From NCBI GenBank assembly GCA_964460305.1, contig CAYWRA010000017.1, forward strand, positions 1 through 35,326: a DNA stretch of 35,326 bases, written 5' to 3'. Below the pieces are notes generated by a model, which saw only the letters and a program-made list of their open reading frames with translations, did not search any database and was not told the DNA's origin. This DNA comes from JAPLCX01 sp964460305 (GTDB lineage Bacteria; Auribacterota; Tritonobacteria; UBA1439). Of this stretch, positions 21,166-29,425 are shown in pieces (within the stretch, counting starts at the first letter, position 1; each line of letters starts with the position of its first letter). The position numbers and the translations under genes were made by a program.

Positions 21166-22461
21166 CTACACGCCCTCCTCGACGCGGATCAGCACGGTCC
21201 GCGCTTTCACGTAGGGCAACCGGTCGATGTGCGCCAGGGCGCTCCGGATGTTTTTCTCACGAGCGCGATGAGTCATAACGACTACCGGCACGACGCCGCC
21301 CGCCTTACGCTCCGTCTGAAGAACGGAGGCGATGCTGATCTGCAATTTCCCGAGTATTCCGGTGATTCCCGCAAGGACGCCGGGCCTGTCGATCACCGAA
21401 AAGCGGAGATAGTACTGGGCCTCCACCTCCGCCATCTGCTTGACCTCTTTCTTCGCGTGCGCGGCGACCGCCGGAACCCTGCCGCACGATCCGTTCACTA
21501 TATTGAGGGCGATATCGATGATGTCGCTGAGCACCGCGCTCGAAGTCGGCTTCTGCCCCGCCCCCGAACCGTAGAGGACGATCTCCCCCGCCGGTTCGGC
21601 CTTCAGGCACACGGCGTTGTACGCGCCGCCGACCGATGAGAGAAGATGGCTCCTGGGTATGAGCGTGGGGTGCACGCGCGCTTCGATCCGTGCATTAATC
21701 TCTTTGAAGATCGCGAGCAGCTTGATCGAGTAATCGAATTCCTTCGCATAACCGATGTCCAGGGGACAGATATGGCTGATCCCTTCCACGTACACGGATT
21801 TGAATGGAACCCAACTCCCGCTGGCCAGGGTGGCAAGGATGGCGAGCTTATGCGCGGAATCCACCCCGTTGATATCCAGGGAGGGGTCCGCCTCGGCGTA
21901 CCCCCTGGCTTGGGCCTCCCGCAACGCCTCGTCGAATTCGATCCCCGAGTCCGTCATGCGGGAAAGGATGTAATTGCAGGTGCCGTTGACGATGCCGAAG
22001 ATCGAGTGTATCCTGTTCGACGCCAAGCCCTCACGCAGCGCCTTTATGATCGGTATCCCGCCGCAGACGCTTGCCTCATAGTAGAGATCGGCCCGCCGCT
22101 TCTGGGCCAACTCGAAAATCTCCTTCCCGTGCTCGGCGAGCAGCGCCTTGTTTGCGGTGACGACGTGTTTCCCTTTCTTCAGCGCGTCGATTACGTAACG
22201 CTTGGCATCCCCGCACCCGCCGATGAGCTCGACGACGACGTCGATCGACGGATCGGAGAGGATGGCCGAAGCCTCTGTGACGCGCTTCGAGGAGGGGATG
22301 TTCACGTCCCGTTTCCGCCGCCAGTCCTTCTCGGCAACCATGCAGAGTTCAAGGTCGATCCCCAGCCTGTTTTTCAGGAGCGGTCCGCCGGCCTTAAGCG
22401 CCTTGACGAGGCCGATGCCGACGGTGCCCAAACCAATCAGCCCGATACGAATTTTTTTCAT
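21166..22461 (-). CDS. hom: Homoserine dehydrogenase
   Basis: Reduces aspartate semialdehyde to homoserine with NAD(P)H. About 431 residues: a Rossmann N-terminus (IRIGLIGLGTVGIGLVKAL), the GGCGDAKRYVIDAL..KHVVTANKALLAEHG strand, the catalytic core with GTCNYILSRM and DPSLDINGVDSAHKLAILA, and a C-terminal ACT domain (last ~80 residues, RFSVIDRPGVLAGITGILG) for threonine feedback. I start at the ATG at 22461; a TTG at 22485 and an ATG at 22470 are alternatives, with GGAGATGGAG in the same stretch. It heads the hom-apgM-lysC group. The gap upstream contains an AATCAGAGCAATCAGG-type repeat. Confidence 0.95.
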   Translation of the reverse strand: MKKIRIGLIGLGTVGIGLVKALKAGGPLLKNRLGIDLELCMVAEKDWRRKRDVNIPSSKRVTEASAILSDPSIDVVVELIGGCGDAKRYVIDALKKGKHVVTANKALLAEHGKEIFELAQKRRADLYYEASVCGGIPIIKALREGLASNRIHSIFGIVNGTCNYILSRMTDSGIEFDEALREAQARGYAEADPSLDINGVDSAHKLAILATLASGSWVPFKSVYVEGISHICPLDIGYAKEFDYSIKLLAIFKEINARIEARVHPTLIPRSHLLSSVGGAYNAVCLKAEPAGEIVLYGSGAGQKPTSSAVLSDIIDIALNIVNGSCGRVPAVAAHAKKEVKQMAEVEAQYYLRFSVIDRPGVLAGITGILGKLQISIASVLQTERKAGGVVPVVVMTHRAREKNIRSALAHIDRLPYVKARTVLIRVEEGV

Positions 22462-22614
22462 CTTCTCCATCTCCGACGAGACCAAAACAATAGCTAAATA
22501 TGGGACTTATTTCAAGGGAATTGCGGCTTTTTACGGGATATTTGCACCCGATTATCCTGATTCATCCGAATATCATAGAGAATCAGAGCAATCAGGCGCG
22601 CAAACGCGGCTGAC

Positions 22615-24141
22615 TCAGGCCTTCTCTTTGAGGAGGGGGCGCGGCTCGCACGTGGTAAGCTTGAAGGAGTCGTGAACCAGGTCGGCGATGCCGCGCCATT
22701 TTGCGTTTACCACCCTGAAGTTGTGTGGGTCGACGATGCTCTCCCTCGTGAGGATGTAGCAGATGTTAACATTGTAATCCCCGTAGCGGGGGTGACCGAT
22801 GACGAGCCCCTCCCACGGTACGCCCACCGAGAGCACGAACTCATCATCGTTCTTCGTCTGCGAGAGCAGGTAGCCGTCCCTCACCCTGACGAGTCTCCCA
22901 TTATCACAACGGTAGATCCCCGCGGTGACATCCCCCGCAGCCTTGAAGATGCCCCTCTGCCTGGTATAGAGGATGAGCGCGGACCCGCGGATGTCGGGAA
23001 GCGAATTATTATACCCCTCGATTTCACCGGGCGTGATTTCCCGTATGCCAGTCCATTCCGCGAGATGAAAAAAGGCGAGGGGGACGCTATCCGCCATGGC
23101 CTGGAAATCGGCCATGTATTGAGACTCACCGACGAGACGCGCGTTGACCTCGCTCACGAAGATCTCCTTCACCCGGTTGTCGCCGTCAACCGTGGAGAGA
23201 AAATCCACGCCGAAATTCCCACGATACCCCTGCTCCCCCATCCAGCGCCCGATGCGCTTTACAACGTTGAACATCAGCGCCTTTTGCTCCGGGGAGAATG
23301 CCTCGACTGTGTAGTCGGACCCGATGTACTGCCCGGGGCGCTCGACGAAATAGGGGTCGCCGACGATCTGGATGTCCGGTTGCGAAACGGCCACCGCCCC
23401 GTTTACCACACATCCGGTGCAGTTGGGGCTGGGGCCGGAGAGGAACTGTGTGATTTTTACCGGCATCACGTCAAAGGCCTTGCCCAACTGCCGCTTCCGG
23501 GCGTCGACGATCCGGTCGAAATCGGCCTCGTTGAATGCGAATTCGGTGCCGCTCCCGCCGGCGGCGAGCGGCATCTGCATGACAAAGCCGCTTCCGTACT
23601 GATCCGAGAGCTTACGGTAGTCGAGTTGACCGAAGGGAATCACCTGGCTCTCGGGAGGCATGGGGATACCGAGTCCCTTGGCCTCCAGAGCAAGTCTCGC
23701 CTTGTATTCGAAATAATCCTGCATGATCTTCGGGTTGGCAAGGAGACGCCAATCCCTCGCGCGGGTAAAGAGAAACTCATGGATGGCGTCGGAAGGGGCG
23801 AACGGCGCGAGAAAGGCGTCGCCGCCGAGCGAGCCCAGATATGCCGCGATCTCCTCGCCGTAGTCACGGAGGAAGTTGGTGTAATAATCCGCGCCGTCGT
23901 TGAGCCGCACGCCGTTCAACTTCTCATAGGAAAAAACCCTTGTCCCCCACTCCTCCTCGATATATCGTGCGACCTCGTCGCCATAGTACAAAGCAATGAT
24001 CGCAGAGACCGGCATGAAGTGGAAAAACATGTGGGCCCCGACGGGCCCCAGCCCGTGATAAACTAGCCTCGCATTACGGAACCAACCGCGAGATGCTATC
24101 GTTTTTTTCAGCGTTGTCAGGCTTTCGAGCGGGCCGGGCAT
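22615..24141 (-). CDS. ATP-grasp fold ligase, substrate unknown
   Basis: A 508-residue soluble enzyme of the ATP-grasp superfamily, expected to activate a carboxylate with ATP and join it to an amine or thiol. After an N-terminal pre-ATP-grasp-like domain (about 1-125), the ATP-grasp core shows YKARLALEAKGLGIPMPP, the glycine-rich loop MQMPLAAGGSGTEF (about 190-203), VKITQFLSGPSPNC, and the metal-binding strand RGNFGVDFL..IFVSEVNARLVGESQ (about 303-337). The C-terminal ~140 residues hold GSALILYTRQRG and WEGLVIGHP. I cannot name the product. It has no biosynthetic partners next to it, and the 153-bp gap to hom argues against a shared operon. Confidence 0.8.
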   Translation of the reverse strand: MPGPLESLTTLKKTIASRGWFRNARLVYHGLGPVGAHMFFHFMPVSAIIALYYGDEVARYIEEEWGTRVFSYEKLNGVRLNDGADYYTNFLRDYGEEIAAYLGSLGGDAFLAPFAPSDAIHEFLFTRARDWRLLANPKIMQDYFEYKARLALEAKGLGIPMPPESQVIPFGQLDYRKLSDQYGSGFVMQMPLAAGGSGTEFAFNEADFDRIVDARKRQLGKAFDVMPVKITQFLSGPSPNCTGCVVNGAVAVSQPDIQIVGDPYFVERPGQYIGSDYTVEAFSPEQKALMFNVVKRIGRWMGEQGYRGNFGVDFLSTVDGDNRVKEIFVSEVNARLVGESQYMADFQAMADSVPLAFFHLAEWTGIREITPGEIEGYNNSLPDIRGSALILYTRQRGIFKAAGDVTAGIYRCDNGRLVRVRDGYLLSQTKNDDEFVLSVGVPWEGLVIGHPRYGDYNVNICYILTRESIVDPHNFRVVNAKWRGIADLVHDSFKLTTCEPRPLLKEKA

Positions 24142-24217
24142 ATATCAAATCTCCTCTCCGATTAATTTGAATGATTCGTCACAATAGTGTGGATAATCCG
24201 GATGGGCTTTGAACCTT

Positions 24218-24322
24218 CAACTTTAGCCTGATCTATTCATCAACTTTGATCGGCCGATAAATACTTACTGTAGCGCAAATAGTTATGCAAAACTGCCAAC
24301 ATTCCGCGCCAGACTAGTCGGT
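24218..24322 (+). repeat. Copy 3 of the ~90-105 bp dispersed element
   Basis: Matches copy 2 almost perfectly over the core (CAACTTTAGCCTGATCTATT ... CAAAACTGCCAACATT) and shares CCGC(G/A)CCAGACTAGTCGGT with copy 1. Directly attached is the 22-bp hairpin at 24329-24381, so this is the most complete copy. It fills the gap between the ATP-grasp gene and the histidine kinase. Confidence 0.85.
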
Positions 24323-24328
24323 GCGGGG

Positions 24329-24381
24329 CTAACCTGGATTATTCATCTCGCATTTCAAACGAGATGAATAATCCAGGTTAG
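24329..24381 (-). terminator. Perfect 22-bp hairpin at the histidine-kinase stop codon
   Basis: CTAACCTGGATTATTCATCT+CG (24329-24350) pairs exactly with 24360-24381 around a 9-nt loop. The kinase stop codon TAA (24378-24380) lies inside the right arm. It is part of the dispersed element, lacks a T-run, and probably stabilises or ends the kinase mRNA. Confidence 0.7.
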
Positions 24382-26939
24382 GCCGTATCCAAAACTCTGC
24401 GGAGCTCCGCCCCGAGTTCATCAAGCCTGTACGGCTTCGCCACGACCCCGCCGAAACCATGCGTCTTGTAATCGGCCATGATCGGATCGTTGGCGTAGCC
24501 GCTCGAGACGATCACCCTTGCGCCAGCGTCGATATCGAGGAGATGCGTAATGGCTTCCTTGCCCCCCATTCCGCCAGAGACGATCAGGTCCATGATGACG
24601 GCGTCGAATGGGCCGCCCTTCTGCCGCGCCTCCCTGTACGCGGCGAGCATCGAGGCGCCGTCGGACGCACAGACCACTTCGTAGCCGAGGTGTCGAAGCA
24701 TTTTCTCGCCGACGTCTCGCACCGTCTCCTCATCATCCATGAGCAACACCCTGCCCCTGCCGCCGATGATCTTACCCTCCCCCGCCTCCACCGACTTTGG
24801 TGCCTGTGCGGTCGCCGGGATATATACGCAGAAGGTCGATCCCTTTCCAAGCTTCGACGTTACGGTGATCATACCATCATGGTTCTTGATAATCGAGTAG
24901 CATGTGGCGAGACCCAGGCCGCTTCCACGCTGCTTCGTGGTGAAGTAGGGGTCGAATATCTTATTGAGATATGCCGCGGAGATGCCGATGCCGTTGTCTT
25001 GAACGCAGATATAGACGTAGTTTTTGCCACTGAGCCTGGGGTCCTCCCCTATCCCCGCGGGAACGTTCCTCGCCGTAATGTGGATCGTTCCCCCTCCCGG
25101 CATCGACTGGACCGCATTAATGACCAGGTTGTTGACGACCTGACTGATCTGGCCCTCATCCGCGTTCACGGACCAGAGGTCCGTCGGTATGGAGAACTCG
25201 CACTTAACGTTTGACCCGCTGGCGGCGAAGCTTGCGACGTCGCGCAGGAGACCGCATAGCGAAAACACCTTCTTGACCGGCGTGCCCCCCATCGAGAAGG
25301 TGAGGAGCTGGTGCGTGAGATCCTTGGCGCGTATCGCCGCTTTCTCCGCCCCCCGGATCAAGTCGAGCGCCTTATCGTCTGGCCCCACAATCCTCCCCGC
25401 AAGCGAGAGATAGCCGAGGACCGCCGTCAGGATGTTGTTGAAGTCGTGCGCGATTCCACCCGCCAGCACCCCCAGCGATTCGAGCTTCTGGTTTTTGATG
25501 AGTTCCTCCTCCATCATCTTTTGCTCCGTAATGTCCCAGAAAATACCGAAGATACCGACGATGGCGCCCGCGGAATCCCGCACGGGGGCCCTGAGGATTT
25601 GGACGGTGCACGTCCTGCCGTCCTTGAGATATTCCTCCTCGATGATCTTCGCAACTCCCGAGTGGATGATCTGCCCGTCATCCGCCTGGTACTTCTCCGC
25701 AAGCTCCTTTGGATAAAAGTCGTAATCGGTTTTCCCCGCGATCTCATCGGGAGTAATTCCCAGGTCGTCTGCGTAGCTTTTGTTGCATAGCCTGTAGACG
25801 GAGCTCGTATCCTTGTAGAATATCCTCTGGGGGATGTTTCGCAGGAGCATCCGGTATTTGTGCTCGCTCTCCCTGAGATCGCCCTGTGCTCTTTCGAGGG
25901 CCGAGAGCATATCGTTGATGGATCGGGCGAGTTCCGCCAACTCGTCATGTCCCGACACGGGCACCCTCCCCGAGGGATCGCCGCGCGCGCCGATATCGCT
26001 CAGCGCCCCGCCGAGTCGCGTCAGGCGCGACAATACCTGGCGCTGGAGCAAAATCACGATCGTCGCCCCGATCGCTAACCCCACGATCAGCAGCGAAAAC
26101 AGGAGATACCGAACGCTCGCCAGTCCCTGATTGAAAATGTCCCGGCTGGTCACCGTCCTGAATACCAGCGCCGGTTTCCCGTAGACGTCGTTCACAAGCG
26201 CATAACCGATGATGGATTCATTGTTCAGGGGGTTGGTGAGGATGCGTCCGCTTTCCAATAACGAGGGCCAGATAATCTTGCAATCGGGGCACATGCCCGG
26301 CTCGCCCACGCGGCAAATATCGAGATTGAGATTGACGGTATCGGCAAGCCTCTTCCTCTCCGCCACATCAAGGTATCGCCCGAAGATCAGCGTCCCGTGG
26401 ATGGGGCCCTGGTTAGCGCTGTTCAAGATCGGATGTGAGCCGACCAGCATGACGGCTCCGGGAAGCATCAGGACGCCTTCGTGGATGCTGTCAACAGAGG
26501 GGTGCTGGAGCAATAGAGAATCGGGTGACAGGTGGGATTTCAGCGATTCCGGGAGCGGCACTTCTTTCTTTTTGTTCCGATCGAACGCCTTGGCGTAGAC
26601 AAGCCTGCCCGCGGTATTGAAGAACAGTATGACGTCCAGCCGCTGCTCCATGAAGACGCTGTCAACAAGGTTCGACTCCACGAACTGCTTGTTATCCTTG
26701 GGGGCTTCCACGAATTTGCAAGCGTCATCCCAGGCCGCCCAGTCGTGGAGAAGGCGGTCCATGTTGAACAGGTCGATGGAGAAAGCGTTTAGGGCCCGCT
26801 GGACGTTGTCGGCCACGCGGGTTCTCTCCAGTCTGCCGAAGCTTCGGAGAAGGATAACACGGGACGAGAGATAGAGCGCCGCGATGAGGCATCCCAGCGT
26901 CGCTCCGATGATGAACAGCGTTTTTGTTCGCAGCGTCAT
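24378..26939 (-). CDS. Membrane-bound hybrid sensor histidine kinase (CHASE4-HAMP-PAS-HisKA-HATPase-REC)
   Basis: 853 residues from ATG 26939. A transmembrane helix (about 7-25), an extracytoplasmic CHASE4 sensor domain (about 45-270; DRLLHDWAAWDDACKF is its signature), a second helix (about 280-300) and HAMP come first. A PAS domain follows (RIFYKDTSSVYRLCN..DFYP), then the HisKA box LGVLAGGIAHDFNN with the phospho-accepting histidine, and the ATPase boxes (NNLVINAVQSM, DNGIGIS, GSGLGLAT). A receiver domain ends it, with acidic MDDEE, phospho-acceptor aspartate in VIMDLIVSGGMGGKEA and VAKPY. The receiver has VSGGMGG where PGGMGG is usual. There is no output domain, so it must signal to another protein. 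It lies downstream of the acetokinase operon and may belong to it (153-bp gap). Confidence 0.92.
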   Translation of the reverse strand: MTLRTKTLFIIGATLGCLIAALYLSSRVILLRSFGRLERTRVADNVQRALNAFSIDLFNMDRLLHDWAAWDDACKFVEAPKDNKQFVESNLVDSVFMEQRLDVILFFNTAGRLVYAKAFDRNKKKEVPLPESLKSHLSPDSLLLQHPSVDSIHEGVLMLPGAVMLVGSHPILNSANQGPIHGTLIFGRYLDVAERKRLADTVNLNLDICRVGEPGMCPDCKIIWPSLLESGRILTNPLNNESIIGYALVNDVYGKPALVFRTVTSRDIFNQGLASVRYLLFSLLIVGLAIGATIVILLQRQVLSRLTRLGGALSDIGARGDPSGRVPVSGHDELAELARSINDMLSALERAQGDLRESEHKYRMLLRNIPQRIFYKDTSSVYRLCNKSYADDLGITPDEIAGKTDYDFYPKELAEKYQADDGQIIHSGVAKIIEEEYLKDGRTCTVQILRAPVRDSAGAIVGIFGIFWDITEQKMMEEELIKNQKLESLGVLAGGIAHDFNNILTAVLGYLSLAGRIVGPDDKALDLIRGAEKAAIRAKDLTHQLLTFSMGGTPVKKVFSLCGLLRDVASFAASGSNVKCEFSIPTDLWSVNADEGQISQVVNNLVINAVQSMPGGGTIHITARNVPAGIGEDPRLSGKNYVYICVQDNGIGISAAYLNKIFDPYFTTKQRGSGLGLATCYSIIKNHDGMITVTSKLGKGSTFCVYIPATAQAPKSVEAGEGKIIGGRGRVLLMDDEETVRDVGEKMLRHLGYEVVCASDGASMLAAYREARQKGGPFDAVIMDLIVSGGMGGKEAITHLLDIDAGARVIVSSGYANDPIMADYKTHGFGGVVAKPYRLDELGAELRRVLDTA

Positions 26940-27092
26940 GGCGTCTGGTTCTCCCTTCCGCCCGACAATGCCTAAAGTAAATATAGCAAATCCAAACTTC
27001 ATGCGCCATAGCCAGAAAAGACAAGGGAATGCGCGGGTGCGGCATGGATGGTGGAAAGGAAAGATTACGGCATCAAAAAAGGGGGCCACGCG

Positions 27093-28178
27093 CTACGCGC
27101 ATTGGGGAGCGGGGCATGCTACAGCTTGCCCGAGGCGGCAGACCACCCGTTCGGCGATTATTTCTCTCAACGGCCGATTATTGTATAGGAAAACGATTTC
27201 TCCTTTCAGCCCGGGGCATCCTCTCTTCAGCCGTTCCGAAAGAGCACGCTCGATGTATAAACCCGTACCGGCATAGCGCCCGGAAAAAACGATGGCGTCG
27301 AGCCCCCCCATGGCGGCGACTGCCGCGCCGCAGGCGATGATGATCTTGTGCACCATAACGTCGTGCGCAAGGCCATACGCACCGTCGCCGCTATCGAGCA
27401 CGTTCTCCAGGGTGACCTTTTCGCCGGTGAGTCCGTACAGACCGCTCTCCTGGGAAAGAACGTTATTGATTTTCTCGCCCCCCCACCCCATCTTTTTGGC
27501 GAGAATAAGCGGTATTTCCGGGTCGATATCGCCGCATATCCTGTCTCCCGGCAAACCCTCCATTGGGGTCGATCCGCCGGTAATCATCACCGGCCGGGTC
27601 CCGATAACGGCGGCGACCTCCGACTTGATGTCCATACAGATGGAGATTATCCGCGCCGTATTGGGATGTGGGAGCAAGTCTCTTGCATAGTCGCAAGCGG
27701 CTTCATGAAAGATGCCGTGGAAGCTGTAACGGCGGAGAGGCCGATGGCCGACAACCGTCCTGTCCAGCGCGTAAGCGGATTCCCACGCCGGCATCCCGGC
27801 CGAAAACCCCGTTTCAAAGAAGAGAACGATGGGCGTGCGGGCGAAAACATTCTGACAGGCCAGTACACAGGCCAGCAGCGGTGGGACATGGAGTGGAGCG
27901 GCGGGGGTCATCTCCTCGATCTTTTTGATTACGGATGCATCGGCCATGACCATCTCGCCGAAATCCTCCCCCCCATAAACGGCGCGGATGCCGATACCCC
28001 CCGGAGGCGTTATCCCGGCGCCGCGGATGGATTGCGCTATGGAATTGATCGCGTTGCGTCCCCCATCCATCGCGAGATAGTTTTCCATTTTGCCGTTGAG
28101 TTCAAGCCGGCGCTGCGGGTATGAGCAAAGAGCGTAAGAAAGAATGCGCGATTCGGGTGAAAGCACGAGGATATTCAT
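27093..28178 (-). CDS. Degenerate acetate-kinase-like protein (probable non-catalytic paralogue)
   Basis: 361 residues, co-linear with the acetate kinase encoded immediately upstream. Both begin MNILV, but the phosphate loop NCGSSSLK is replaced by SPESRILS. HRIVHGGG becomes IRAVYGGE, FDTAFH becomes FETGFS, HLGSGGAS is lost (CMDIKSEV), and the GxGE segment near the C-terminus is absent (FSGRYAGTGLY). The central SFHGIFH and GDIDP are retained, so the fold is kept. The start overlaps the ackA stop by 4 bp (ATGA), indicating coupled, stoichiometric translation. I infer a structural or regulatory partner in a heterodimer, since acetate kinases are dimers. A distinct substrate is the alternative. 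Confidence 0.75.
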   Translation of the reverse strand: MNILVLSPESRILSYALCSYPQRRLELNGKMENYLAMDGGRNAINSIAQSIRGAGITPPGGIGIRAVYGGEDFGEMVMADASVIKKIEEMTPAAPLHVPPLLACVLACQNVFARTPIVLFFETGFSAGMPAWESAYALDRTVVGHRPLRRYSFHGIFHEAACDYARDLLPHPNTARIISICMDIKSEVAAVIGTRPVMITGGSTPMEGLPGDRICGDIDPEIPLILAKKMGWGGEKINNVLSQESGLYGLTGEKVTLENVLDSGDGAYGLAHDVMVHKIIIACGAAVAAMGGLDAIVFSGRYAGTGLYIERALSERLKRGCPGLKGEIVFLYNNRPLREIIAERVVCRLGQAVACPAPQCA

Positions 28179-29386
28179 CGTTTCCCTCCGCCTGACAACG
28201 TTTCATAGAGGAGGCGCGCAATGGCAAGCTCCTCCTCGGTATGGATAACGAGTATGCGAACGGGGCTCCCTTCGGCGCTTACATCCACAGGGAGCTGGCC
28301 AGGGTGCAGATTTTTGTCCGGGTCGAGATCGATGCCGAAAACACCCATGTCGGCGCACACCGCATATCGCACCTCGGGAATTTCCTCTCCGACGCTGTCG
28401 GTAAATATGACGGCTTGCACCCCGCCGAGGACGGTGATATACGCCCCCAGATATTTCCTTATCCTCCAGAGATAAAGCCTTGCGGTCTCAAGACGTTCGG
28501 CCTCAACCCCGTTCCCGTTGGGGCCTCTGATGATGTCCCTGATATCAGAAGAGATACCCGATACCCCCAACACCCCACACTGTTTGTTCAATATATGCTC
28601 TACGGAACCGATATTGCCTTCTTTGAGAAACGTGAGCTCGATCGGAATGGCAGGATCGAGATCGCCGCACCGCGTGCTCATCATAAGACCCTGGAGAGGA
28701 GAATATCCCATCGTGGTATCGAACGATTTGCCATTCTTGATTGCGCACAAACTGGCCCCGCCGCTCCCAAGATGGCAGCTTACCGCTTTGAGCCGGCCCA
28801 TGGGCCGATGGAGAAATCGGGCGGCACGGCCCGCCACGTATTGATGACTGATTCCATGAAATCCGTATTTGCGTATTCCCTTCTCCTCCCGCAAAATGCG
28901 CGGCAGAGCGTATGAATGGGCGAATTCCGGCATGGATGAATGAAACGCGGTATCGAAAACCAGCCCCTGTGGAATCCCCGGATAAACGGTTGCGCATGCG
29001 CGGATGAGCGCCAGGGCAGGCGGGTTGTGAATCGGGGCAAGGCCGGAGAAAGCAGAGAGCTTGTTGAGCACTGCATCGCTGGCTATAACGGGCTCGGCAA
29101 AGACCCCTCCGCCGTGAACGATTCGATGGCCGATTGCATCCGGTTTTACTGCGCAATCCTCGGAAACCACTGAGTGGATTGCGGCAAGGGCGCTTGTATG
29201 ATCGGGAATGACGACCTTCTCAACCACTCTCATCCCATGAGCGGAATGGTGAACGACTCGCGGTTGTTTTTCGGTCGGAGGGCCGACCCCTTGGGCCTCG
29301 CCCCCCATGAGCTCCTCTTCCCCCGGCATGCGCACGAGCTTGTATTTCAGAGAGGAGCTACCGCAGTTAAAAACCAGTATATTCAT
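28175..29386 (-). CDS. ackA: Acetate kinase (acetate/propionate kinase family)
   Basis: Interconverts acetyl-phosphate + ADP and acetate + ATP. The 403-residue product has NCGSSSLK at the N-terminus, GHRIVHGGG (arginine of the active site), LVFDTAFHSSMP, KYGFHGISHQYV (catalytic histidine), HLGSGGASLCAI, and MGYSPLQGLMMSTRCGDLDP (second active-site arginine). The conserved glutamate is in VGEEIPEV, where most family members read GGIGEN; here it is FTDSVGEE, a mild departure. ATG 29386 has GGGAGGCAGC upstream, the same ribosome-binding site as the M20 gene. It is the second gene of a sigma-54 operon. No phosphotransacetylase gene is visible in the window. Confidence 0.92.
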   Translation of the reverse strand: MNILVFNCGSSSLKYKLVRMPGEEELMGGEAQGVGPPTEKQPRVVHHSAHGMRVVEKVVIPDHTSALAAIHSVVSEDCAVKPDAIGHRIVHGGGVFAEPVIASDAVLNKLSAFSGLAPIHNPPALALIRACATVYPGIPQGLVFDTAFHSSMPEFAHSYALPRILREEKGIRKYGFHGISHQYVAGRAARFLHRPMGRLKAVSCHLGSGGASLCAIKNGKSFDTTMGYSPLQGLMMSTRCGDLDPAIPIELTFLKEGNIGSVEHILNKQCGVLGVSGISSDIRDIIRGPNGNGVEAERLETARLYLWRIRKYLGAYITVLGGVQAVIFTDSVGEEIPEVRYAVCADMGVFGIDLDPDKNLHPGQLPVDVSAEGSPVRILVIHTEEELAIARLLYETLSGGGKR

Positions 29387-29425
29387 TATCGCTGCCTCCC
29401 GTCCGATCCTACGGCAACGCAACCG

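Noticed and set aside
22486..22614. Leader upstream of hom examined for a T-box, lysine or threonine-type attenuator
   Set aside because: I found only an AATCAGG-type dispersed repeat and no leader peptide rich in Thr/Ile or recognisable riboswitch core.
22672..24066. 464-codon plus-strand open frame opposite the ATP-grasp gene
   Set aside because: The minus-strand protein has clear ATP-grasp motifs; the antisense translation is composition-driven and matches no family I know.
27060..27110. Terminator after the acetokinase-like gene (CGCG-rich stretch followed by TTTTTT on the minus strand)
   Set aside because: The stem is only about four base pairs and badly placed relative to the T-run.
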